Shown here in pieces: positions 45,900 to 55,624 of a stretch of 64,000 nucleotides of DNA. The position numbers and the translations under genes were made by a program. Each line of letters starts with the position of its first letter. Position 1 is the first letter of the stretch. This stretch comes from Homarus americanus. Its lineage: Eukaryota; Arthropoda; Malacostraca; Decapoda; Nephropidae. The notes below the pieces were generated by a model that worked only from the letters and a program-made list of their open reading frames with translations, searched no databases and was not told the origin of the DNA. Location of the stretch: NCBI RefSeq assembly GCF_018991925.1, contig NW_024737068.1:4314404-4378403 (forward strand), written 5' to 3'.

Positions 45900-46195
45900 A
45901 ATGCTTCCCAAAAACCAACCACCAGCCCCCAAGCAAATAAAAAAAACACCTCAGCCCCCTCAAAAAATCACCACAAAATCCCACAATAAAAAAATCAACA
46001 AAAACACAATCTCACAGACCAAACACCCGCCAAACCAAAATAAAAGATTCCCACAAAATCAAAATCAAAACAAAACCCTACAAAACAAAAATATAAAACA
46101 AATCCCACAAAACCAACAGCAAAAACAAAAACCTACAAAACAAAAATATAAACCAAAATCCCACAAAACCAAACTTAAAAGTAAAATCGCACAAG
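45900..46195. repeat. A/C-rich tract
   Basis: AAAACAAAA and CCCACAAAACC words. The open Lys/Gln/Asn frame over it is composition driven. Confidence 0.8.
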
Positions 46196-46311
46196 CTTAC
46201 TTTCTCATGATCGTCTTACACGAGAGCTTCTTACATACGCTGGTTTGAGTCTACTGAACACTAATCCTCTACGAGTGTTAGTACAGTGGTCGTATTTTGG
46301 TTGACTTGTGT

Positions 46312-46360
46312 GTCGTGTCGTGTCGTGTCGTGTTGTGTCGTGTTGTGTTGTGTCGTGCCG
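46312..46360. repeat. (GTGTC)n pentanucleotide
   Basis: Ten units of GTGTC or GTGTT. Confidence 0.95.
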
Positions 46361-46453
46361 GAAATAAGTGTGTAAGATAATTTTGCTACATCTTTCTTTA
46401 TTTATTTTCATTGTGTTGTTTTTTGTTTTTGTTTTATTCATTATTATTCCTTA

Positions 46454-46454
<1 letters not shown>

Positions 46455-46525
<71 letters not shown>
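46455..46525. repeat. (CA)n microsatellite
   Basis: About 70 bases of CA. Confidence 0.95.
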
Positions 46526-46526
<1 letters not shown>

Positions 46527-46855
46527 TAACAACATCCCAACATTCTTACACAAGCGAGTCAGAAATAATTTAGAGTACACAACAACATCACATATGCAAA
46601 TTACATCAAACAACATTACGGACTCGAGCAACCCTAATGTATTCTTCCTTCACAAAAACAGATGTGTGTGTGTGTTTTTTTTTACCCTCTGGGAATGGAA
46701 TACATAATCCCTAATGAACGGAATTTGTGTTTGTTATAGAAGGATTTTTTTTTGTTACACGATGGCCCACTGCTTGTCACTTTCACCGATTAGGGAAAGA
46801 GTAAAAATTTTGTTCGAATGGATAATTAATTTTTTTTAAACATTCAATTTAGAAC
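46526..46855. other. AT-rich spacer
   Basis: No gene seen. Confidence 0.5.

Positions 46856-46914
<59 letters not shown>
46856..46914. repeat. (AAT)n microsatellite
   Basis: About 60 bases of AAT. Confidence 0.95.
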
Positions 46915-46918
<4 letters not shown>

Positions 46919-46996
46919 TCCTTCTATATGCCCTTTCCCACTAAGGCGTTGGGTGGCCGAAATTAGGATTATAACAAACTCTATCTTATGCTACGG

Positions 46997-47020
46997 TGGG
47001 TTAGGTTAGGTTAGGTTAGG
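46997..47020. repeat. TTAGG-like tract
   Basis: GGGTTAGGTTAGGTTAGGTT directly downstream (in LINE orientation) of the LINE end that follows. Confidence 0.9.
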
Positions 47021-47230
47021 TGTCACTATACACAAGCCAGAACCACTCATCACCACCATACTTAACGTCATGGTATCCTCTCATGAACTCACAGCACTGC
47101 TTCCTGGACACAACTCTCCCCTTTCTATTCAATAACTCTTTCATCCCATCCTTCCATCTACTTCTTGGTCTACCCCTATGATTCATGCCATCTATCTCTC
47201 TCTTATTCACATTTTTTTCTACCAATCTCT
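47021..47230 (-). pseudogene. LINE reverse transcriptase C-terminal scrap
   Basis: The minus-strand frame contains HRGRPRSRWKDGMKELLNRK, then QCCEFMRGYHDVKYGGDEWF ending WLVYSDT. The GRPR.RW.DG motif followed by a Trp-rich end is the usual C-terminus of arthropod non-LTR reverse transcriptases of the RTE/CFDP2-like group. Stop codons precede it. The frame ends only about 10 bases before the CCTAA tract. Confidence 0.65.
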
Positions 47231-49639
47231 TAATTTTTCTTCTCTATGTACGTATATTGTGTGTATACCCTAATCTTCCCTCCGTTCAAGTAATCCTTTC
47301 GCTTCCACATCTTATATTTATTTCATATTTTCTGTATCCTTTTCGTCCCACTTATTTCTCTCAAACACACACGTTTCATGTCGCCTTATAACTAATTTTT
47401 CCCCTTGCAAGTTAGAGTTCTGTGTTCACATATATTGTCTACTCAACTATATCTCCCTGTACAGAAGTACCTCATCTTCGACTCCTTGTTCATACTTTTC
47501 TCTCTACGTTTAATTTCCTATATTTCAGTCACTCTGTGTTTCGCCTCTTCACTTATTGTTTCACCACACACTAATACATCCACTCCCTTTTCCTCTGTTC
47601 TTTCAAAATATCTTTCATTTAACTCTGTCTCTCTCTTTTACTTATTTTCTACATTTCAAATTTATTTATATTCACTATAAACTTTCCAATATTACAATCT
47701 ATTACAAACACATTCATTAATAATTGTATTTTTTTTCCTGTCTTACCCACAGGTGCAATGTTACTTGTAAACAACAGCTGACTTACCTACCATTTACACC
47801 CCCTTTTATCACATTCAGTCAAGCTTGTTCTCCTTTTAATTAATGTTGCTTAGGTATTTTATTTTGCTTATTATCTGGTAAATTACTACAGCTGAAAGAA
47901 AACCCCTATCACCTGTTCTAGGAAAAAGTGAACACTCAAGGTAACAAACACATGGTTGACGTAATCCTTTTTCAACCGAGAACTGACCTCATTATTTACA
48001 TGCATTTCTAAGTAATAATTCCCTCTCTTTATAAGAATCAAATAGACCTTCCAATCTTCGAAAATGAGTCTACCTTCCTATTCATAAAAATATTCCTCTA
48101 TAGATTGTGTAATAATTCAAATTCTCTTTCATTTAATACTGAGAAACTATACACATTTCCAACATAATTTATACACCTCCAACATTCTTTCTAATATTTC
48201 CCACCTCCGATTCTTAACATTAATTAATCTTACAGCCTGTCTTACATTTCCTTTCTTAATCATTTTTTGTTTTGCATCACTAATCTCTTCATTCGTCCAC
48301 GTCCCGAACACAGTAATCCAAGTTTACCTCCATTTGTTACACTACACAATTTTGTTCAAACTATTCGCTCTTTCCCTTCTTTTGTACAACATATTATTCC
48401 TCTGTTGGTTTTACTTGTCAGTTCCTAGTATTTTTTCATTGCTATGCTGTAGCAATTAGTGTGAATTTCTCTTTCATTTTACGCCATCCAGTCTCTTCTA
48501 TTAATTAACCTTTGTCATATATTTATTGTATATCCCGTTAACATATCTATAGTATTCCCTCTATTAATGTTAACGTGTTATATATTCCAATTATGTCCCC
48601 ATTATCAAATTTCCCTCGTATTTCTATGAGCCTTTCTCCTTATTCCTGGTACTCTGAATTTCACCATATTCTCCTTTCTTTCCCTGTCACTGATTCTCAC
48701 ATAATATCGTCTACCAGTTTCACTTTTCAAAACTATTCTCTTTCCTCCTTCCCTTTCTCATTCTATTTTAATCTAATTCATCATATTATATACTTTCCCC
48801 TAATGTATTATAATTAAATTACTCCGTATCTCTTTAATAAACGCCACCACCACAATTTTCATATACTCCTTTCTTTACTCCCTTCACTTGTCCCCAGCAC
48901 ATATCTTCTTTCATCCCATTAACTGTCTCTTACATATTACAATATCAACCAGGAGTCAGATACTCAAAACAACTCATAAGTTACACACTCGGCGCTCTTG
49001 TAACCGACATACAGTATTTAAGCTTACAAACTGCTCAGAACATTGTGAATCCCCCACACTCAAAATGTTGTAACTGAATGTAAACACTGTAGAGCGAGTC
49101 TTTGTGCGAGCCAGTTGGTCAATCTCAGTTAGCTTTAAACGGGTGTCTTATTCCTTACATAGCTTAATAATTTGACATTAAAGGAATATTTAGTACCTTC
49201 ATAATTGTTCATCACTTTTGTCAGGGTCCAGGGGTCTCGGTACCCCCTGTCACGTCGCAAAGCTCGCCGTTTAAATATCCATCGACCAACTCCATCTTGC
49301 CTGCTAAACATAAACAAACACAGCTGTTTATAAGATGACTTTAAACTGATTAGATTTTATCTTTTGATATTATTTTACATTGAAATAACATATGAACTTA
49401 TTTTCTGTAGTATTCTCTGATAAAACAGCTCTAGTGAGATTTAGTATACTTGGAAAGCATATATTGTTTATGCAACCTGGAAAGATACACACTATCTCTG
49501 GGTTTATTCCATTCCAGGAGCTCTTGAGATACAATTTTTAAAGCACTTTTGAATATCCGTCCCCAAGTTTCTTTTTGTATTAACTGTACTTGGACATATT
49601 TATACACCCAAATAATTTACATTCTTTCTTCCTTTAGGT
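47231..49639. other. 2.4-kb T/C-rich and AT-rich spacer
   Basis: T-rich on the plus strand as expected if it were an old minus-strand LINE body, but I find no second reverse transcriptase block. From about 49,000 the composition is ordinary. No gene seen. Confidence 0.4.
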
Positions 49640-49669
49640 AATAATAATAATAATAAAAATAAATATAAA

Positions 49670-49742
<73 letters not shown>
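49640..49742. repeat. (AAT)n microsatellite
   Basis: About 100 bases of AAT. Confidence 0.95.
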
Positions 49743-49744
<2 letters not shown>

Positions 49745-49777
49745 CAGTATCTCACTCTGTCCTTTTCTCTATTACAG

Positions 49778-49990
49778 AAAAGTTGGTGACTCGATGGGGT
49801 AACTCAGCTACACTAACGTCTAGACGGGGACGCCAGACCTCTACGCACCTCACGTCCGTCTGAGAGCCACCCTACCAAACAATGCTGATCGACGTGACTG
49901 ATTTTAAAGTGTGTGTGTATGACTGTTATATAACGCCGTAAAGACACTTGTCGATAAATAATAAAGAGAAAAGTAATATAAAAATAGAGA
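49778..49990 (+). other. Possible non-coding exon behind a splice acceptor
   Basis: The plus strand reads CCTTTTCTCTATTACAG at 49,761-49,777, a strong pyrimidine tract plus AG. What follows is locally richer in GC (ACGTCTAGACGGGGACGCCA and onward) but has only short frames (for example MLIDVTDFKVCVYDC from 49,883). It could be a 5' untranslated exon of the receptor-like gene at 51.3 kb or a chance acceptor. Confidence 0.2.
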
Positions 49991-50772
49991 GTAAAAAGGA
50001 CAATAGTTGATTTATTATTTTATAGAAATAATAAGGTTAAGAAACGATTTTTAACGACGTAGAAACACAATAAAGAGAAAATGTGAAAAGTGATTAAGAA
50101 AGTAATACTATAGATGAAATAAAACAATAAAAGTTATTACCTAAAGAGGGAAATATTATTAATTATGTGAAAGAAATTCGTCTAGCTAAGCAAAAAATTC
50201 TAAAGTAACGTGTGAAATGCCTACGCCTGATACACCCATCTTGTTATACTAGTTTCTTGCTGAGTAATATTCCTTTTAACTGGATTTATTTTAATGCATT
50301 TAAGGCGTTCAGATTAAATTTATCAAGGAGTTATTTTGTATTTTGAATTTAACAATATTTCCGAGTGTTGCAGTGCCAAAAACACATTTATTTAATTATT
50401 AATTTAAAATACAGAGGCCTTTGGTGGTGTTGATATTCTAAGAATAAACTATATAATGGTATATGATATTTAGAGACATTTAAGAACGTTGAAAACTTAG
50501 GAGTACATTCATAACAAAATTAATTTAAATCATAAAACTTCAAAAGAACGTTCATAACGTTCAAAATAATTCATCACAGAAAATTTTAATATATAAAGGT
50601 TTTTGAAAACGTTTTCTGACGATCAGGTAAAAAATACATAAACCTTTTAAAATATAAGACTTCTGATCCTAAAGTCTTAAGAAAACAACCATACTGTACT
50701 TACACCTAAAGGAGTTTAATATCACTAAAAATAGTTCAGAACACACTTTTAATTTCAAGGGTCTGGTGTTGA
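49991..50772. other. AT-rich spacer or intron
   Basis: No gene seen. Confidence 0.5.
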
Positions 50773-51018
50773 TCAAGTCAAATAGCAAGAAAGAGAAGGT
50801 TGTAGTCTTCGTCTGGTCTGTTCCCCTCGGCGGCAACAATAACAGTGGGTGAATACAGCAATAATAATAACAGATGTAAGGATAAATAATACAGCAGCGG
50901 CAGTAGTAGAAATTCCTACGAAAACAAAAAAAAGAAAATCCTCTATAATATCTGCAGTCAGAACACCAGCAGTGGGAGAAGGAGGACGAGAGACCTCCAC
51001 AAAGTGAATTTCCCGTTA
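50773..51018 (-). other. Minus-strand frame with a membrane segment
   Basis: From the TAA at 51,016-51,018 the minus-strand frame is open for about 80 codons: IHFVEVSRPPSPTAG, then a 30-residue hydrophobic stretch (FLFFVFVGISTTAAAVLFIL and TSVIIIAVF), then HCYCCRRGEQTRRRLQ and a stop. This is the layout of the C-terminus of a single-pass membrane protein. The same frame is also open upstream (51,456-51,019) apart from that TAA. It has no ATG and lies antisense to the receptor-like exon, so it may be chance. Confidence 0.15.
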
Positions 51019-51281
51019 ACTTAGTAGTGACTCAGGAAGTGTCTCCTTCATTGCCCTGAGACACTCATTTACGTTCATCATTGCCCTGACAGTCACTTTG
51101 GAGTCGAGGTAAGGATGTTGGGGAACGTAGAACCTCATTACCAGTGAGGGGGGAGGCGCGGGATGTGGCCAGTGGGGGGCTGTCATAGTCGACTGCCAGA
51201 TGTTAAGGTGTGAGTCAGTCTGAGTTACACTCTCACTGACCTTCTGACACTTGCCCTTATCACTCATTACCTCCCTTCCAG

Positions 51282-51970
51282 TAGGTGGTGCCAACGCTGC
51301 TTCCACCAACTCACCTCTTCCAGAATACACCCTTAGCCTACTGACTTCTGGTAACCCCAGCCAAACAACTGACCTCCTGGCCGCCAGTGACCTTCGGGGT
51401 GTCAGGTCATCCTTCTCAGACAGCTTTACGATTGACACAGCAATCACAACCACCAATAACTACAACCATCAGAACTATCATAACCGAGCCGACAGTAAAA
51501 CGAAAGTGGTCAATAATATCCTTTTGGGAATCTCACTAGAAGTGGCCCAAACCTACACACCACCACAACTACAACCACTACTATTACTCCCACAACCACC
51601 ATTTCGAAAACCATCTCCACTATCGCTGGGACCACACCTAACACTATTTCTGGGATCACTAACACCATCCCTGGGACCATAACCATTATCGCTGGGCCAA
51701 CAACCCCCATCGCTGGAGCTACCACCACCGCCTGTTTGGACCACCTGTTGAACATCCTTGCCACCAACGACACCCAACACCTGGTGCAGGAGGGCAATGA
51801 TTCAGCTGCGAGTGGTGGTGGGTCCCCCTTACCCTGCAACACCACCGTGCCCCTTGACGACGCAGGACTAGGCGAGACGAGAGGCGTGGACCCTTTCCTT
51901 TTCGACAGGGGGGACGTCAGAGGGGCGCTCATAGCCCTGTACACGGTTGTCTTCATCACAGGATTCGTAG
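51282..51970 (+). CDS. Exon of a class A GPCR: ectodomain and start of TM1
   Basis: The 3' part is read in one frame from about 51,518 to the splice donor: NLT, a long Thr-rich stalk (HTTTTTTTTITPTTTIS, repeated TIAGTTP/TISGITNTIPGT motifs), CLDHLLNILATNDTQHLVQE, CNTTV, then FDRGDVRGALIALYTVVFIT and GFVG. The end is the first membrane helix of a rhodopsin-type receptor; the exon stops at GGATTCGTAG/GTGAGT, splitting the codon before the conserved Asn of GxxGN. Potential N-glycosylation sites are NLT, NDT, NDS and NTT. DVR..LYT.VF recalls insect trissin-type and related neuropeptide receptors, which is inference. Upstream, 51,284-51,555 is open in another frame (GGANAASTNSPLPEYTLSLL onward) behind a good acceptor CTCCCTTCCAG at 51,281, so a one-base indel or a small unseen intron joins the two. 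No ATG is present, so the start lies in an earlier exon. Confidence 0.5.
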
Positions 51971-51976
51971 GTGAGT
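51971..51976 (+). other. Splice donor GTGAGT
   Basis: GTAG/GTGAGT fits the donor consensus well and sits exactly inside the GxxGN motif of TM1. The protein frame beyond it (ELSAYC and a stop) makes no receptor sense, which supports splicing here. Confidence 0.6.
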
Positions 51977-52426
51977 TGAGTGCTTACTGTTGATATTTCG
52001 AGGGAGAGAGAGGATGTGGATATGTTTTATAAGCTCCATGCACTATAAACACTTTTGATGACATGCCTCAATTATTACATCACTAAAACAAAAGAAGCCC
52101 CCTGAATATTGTATTTCATTAAGGTAAACAGAGGCCAATGTTGTCGTGTTTATTTATATTGTGTTTACGTTTAATTATATCACTGACGATACGATATTTA
52201 TAATTGTTATTAACCCCTTGAGTATGAGGAGTTTTCCTCTGGTGAGTAAGGTCGTCTGGAGTTAGTTAAAGTGGCGTCCCAGTAGTGAAGGAGTTAGTGG
52301 AGTTAACTAGTTTATTATGAGGAGTACAACACCTCACTCCTTCCCGTCTCTCCTCTCGCCTGTCTCTCAATTATTTTTCATTAATCTCTCAAATTCTATT
52401 CCCCTTAATCCTTTCATTTTGCTAAT

Positions 52427-52433
<7 letters not shown>
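51977..52433. other. Presumed first part of an intron
   Basis: No coding features. AAGTGGCGTCCCAGTAG-type sequence near 52,270 is unremarkable. Confidence 0.4.

Positions 52434-52501
<68 letters not shown>
52434..52501. repeat. (CT)n microsatellite
   Basis: Clean CT run of about 68 bases. Confidence 0.95.
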
Positions 52502-52504
<3 letters not shown>

Positions 52505-52689
52505 ACTTATCTCTACACTTCAAGGTTAAGCCAGTTTAAACTCCAGCCCCGAGAAGAAACTTTAGAGTGGCTATAGATTAAAAAACTTAATATCAGTGAC
52601 AGTCTGGAGTCAGTGGTGGTGAATCCTTTTTCACTGAGTAACAATCAAACTGACAACCCAAGGTTATATAGCAATTAAATTAACCACCC

Positions 52690-52885
52690 ATTTCAATGGA
52701 GGGGTGGGTAGGTGGGTGATGGGGTGAGTGCTTAATGGTGGGTGGGTGAGTAGGTGGGTGGATGAGTAGGTAGGTAGGTAGGTAGGTGGGTGGGTGGGTG
52801 GGTGGGTGGGTGGATAGGTTGATGTCAACTTGATGGGTGGGTGGATAGGTTGATGTCAACTTGGTGGGTGGGTGGGTGCGTATAT
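52690..52885. repeat. (GGTG)n and a 32-bp duplication
   Basis: GGTGGGTG units, then two copies of GGATAGGTTGATGTCAACTT separated by GGTGGG units. TTGATGTCAA is itself palindromic-like. Confidence 0.9.
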
Positions 52886-53084
52886 GTAAATCACGAGTAA
52901 ATGTATAGGAGCGGTCCGATGAATTTCAAAATGAACACCGCGACTCCTATTGTCCTGATCGGGTTGTCAAAATCCTTCGTCAGTTGTGTCATATTGTCTC
53001 ATACTAAAACGTAAAGATACTTTCTGGAGCGAATAACTGTATGTGTATACGTACATGTGTACATTAAGGTGTGTGTATCTCTCT

Positions 53085-53117
<33 letters not shown>

Positions 53118-53935
53118 TTTCTCTCTCTCGCTCTCTTTGTTGCCTCTCAATCAGGTTATATAAAACATCAAGGCCTCGTAACCCGGGGCTGAAGGGATAA
53201 GCTTAAAACCCCTCACCTCCCTCACTCTCCGCCACCTTTCCTTCCCCTCCTTCCTTCACTCTCCCACTTCGTAGTCTCACCCACTCTCACCTCCCCTTCC
53301 TTCCATCCCTCACTGACTCTCACTTCCTCTCTCACCCACTCCCATTCTTCCTCACCCTCCACACCCTCTTTTACCTTTCCTCATCCTTCTTCACCCTTCC
53401 TTCCCTCCTCACACTCTTCCTCCGCTCCCCTATATTTTTCCCTGACATGTATTTGTTCATGCTGTCATATAATGTGCTTTTGTTTATTTAATGTAGTTGT
53501 GTCTTCTTTTATTTCGTGTGTGTTCGTATCTTCGTTTCTTTACTTCACGTGTGCTCCTTATTTGCAATTTTTATGTGTTCGAATCGTATCGTTTTTGGTT
53601 CTAATTTCGTCTACGTTACGTGAGGTTTTCATTTCATTTCAGTCAATTAAGTCGGATATAACATTCAAAGTACAGGCGGAGATACAATTACAAGCATAAC
53701 AATTTTGTAATATCACCTGACTGTATTGGACAGGTAAAGTTACAGACAGGTACAATTATAGAAACATTATATATATATATTCTAAAATGACAAGTATAAT
53801 TAATTCAGGGTTATTACAAGTACAGATATAAGTATAGGTATTGAGTTTCATGAATATTTTAAATGACTTTCATTATTTCATATATCATGAAATTGCATAA
53901 TAATTTCCCCGGTCGGTATAGCTCAGAAACAACAT
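52886..53935. other. Spacer with CT-rich stretch
   Basis: (CA)n at 53,090-53,116, pyrimidine-rich 53,200-53,430, T-rich to 53,600. No gene seen. Confidence 0.5.
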
Positions 53936-53939
53936 CATA

Positions 53940-54330
53940 GGTCAAGTCTGGATACAGGTAGAGATACAGGTACAGGTAGGGATACAGGTAGAGATGCAGG
54001 TACAGGATACAGGTAGTGATGCAGGCCAGGTAGGATACAGATACAGGTAGGGATACAGGTGCCAGTAGGGATACAGGTACAGGTAGGGATACAGCCAGGT
54101 AGGGATACAGGTAGTAGATACAAGTACAGGTAGGGATACAGATAAGGGTGTAGGGATACAGGTACAGGTAAGGATACAGGTACAAGTAAGGATTACAGGT
54201 ACAGGTAGGATTACAGGTACAAGTAAGGATACAGGTACAGGTGTTAGGATGCAGGTACAGGTGGTGGTCGGTAGATACAGGTCTGTTAGATCTGGTACAG
54301 GTAGGATTACAGGTACAGGTACAAAAACTT
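53940..54330. repeat. ACAGGTA minisatellite
   Basis: Units GATACAGGTACAGGTAGG of 12-18 bases. The heptamer CAGGTAG occurs about a dozen times. Confidence 0.92.
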
Positions 54331-54455
54331 TATAATTAGTAGTCGTTGGGCCATTCCACGAATCTGAGCCATGGTGGAGTAAATTTCACCTATGCATTCT
54401 CACAGACACAAGTCCAGGGGCCATAGAGGTGTGAGGTGAACATTGATGTAGCTTT

Positions 54456-54541
54456 AGGGCAGGGCAGGGCAGGGCAGGGGCAGGGCAGGGCAGTGGGCAG
54501 GCAGGCAGGCAGGGCAGGCAGGGCAGGGCAGGGCAGGGTAG
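54456..54541. repeat. (GGGCA)n minisatellite
   Basis: About fifteen units of GGGCA with some GGCA. Confidence 0.95.
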
Positions 54542-55365
54542 GAGTGTTTCTATGGCAACCATCAAAGTATGTAACATGACCAATTTTCTGATATATGTTT
54601 ATTCGTTGATGATAAAGTCAACAATATATCAATTTACTGGTATAAAAGAACCATTTTTATAGAGCCATGTTATATGCTGTAAAAAGTGAGTTATAGTCAT
54701 ATTTCTAAATTATTATTATTATTATTATCTAAACATGATTATTACCATTGTCATAATTGTTACCAGAAGCATCATTATCATTATAAAACACATATATATA
54801 TAATTTGTTCCAAAACTCACGGAGGATATGTGTATCTCCAGGTACAACACCTTACAACACACTGAGCCTCTCTTCGACTATGTTTGCAATCTTACGCGGT
54901 TGACAGGTAAACACACGAAACACTATTGTCAACAATTCCTCAACACGACTTTCCACGACATTCAGCAAATAACAAATGTTAGCCTTCTCATTGGTCGGGA
55001 TATAACTTACCAACATAAAATCCAATATGACAGTTGGTTTTCAAGTATTCTCGAGATATACGACTGCTATAGGAGATAAAAATTTCCAAATATACATAAA
55101 CAGAAATGGGGCGTGTAGCCATGATTACGTTCTGACAGGTAGGATTTGTGGGGGCTCGTATGAGTTTTCTTTTGTATGTGACCTCAGAGGTTAGTTTGTC
55201 TACTGTGACGTCATGCACTTGAGACTTAAAAGAGTGGAAACATTGTTCGTCGTCTCACTTCAAACCGCATGCGCTCTGCTTTCCTATTGCACGCCATATG
55301 GTCTCTGTCTTGCTTTGTTATCTGAACAACAAAACTCATACTTATAGCAAGTGTCCGAACTCTCA
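54542..55365. other. AT-rich spacer
   Basis: The 83-codon plus frame at 54,828-55,079 has no recognisable domain and no splice context that I trust. Confidence 0.45.
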
Positions 55366-55622
55366 GAGAAGTGTAGTTATGTATACCTTGGTTATTACTT
55401 CTACCTGTATGAAGTTATGTATACCTTGGTTTTGTGGTTGTTTTGTATTTTTCTCTGTATGGTTATGTATACCTTAGTTAGTTACCTTTCACTGTAGGTT
55501 GTATACTTTTGCATACCTTTCACCTGCAGAAGCTATGTATACATTTGGTCATTACTACCTGTAGTGAAGTTATGTATACTTGGCTAGCTCACCTGTATTA
55601 TACCTTGGTCACCTCACCTGTT
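55366..55622. repeat. ACCTGTA..AAGTTATGTATACCTTGG minisatellite
   Basis: Five or six degenerate units of about 35-45 bases that lead into the large array. The ACCTCACCTGT at its end looks like the seed of the CACC-rich units. Confidence 0.8.
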
Positions 55623-55624
55623 AC

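Noticed and set aside
51109..51281. A 173-bp intron from GAG/GTAAGG (51,109) to the acceptor at 51,281
   Set aside because: Both sites look good, but the phase that would match the downstream exon meets a TGA at 51,087 and has no ATG. It could only be untranslated, so I did not annotate it.
53890..53930. tRNA-like sequence around GGTATAGCTCAG
   Set aside because: The B-box, anticodon arm and acceptor stem cannot be formed.
54828..55079. 83-codon plus frame
   Set aside because: No recognisable domain and AT-rich surroundings. Length is within chance for this much sequence.
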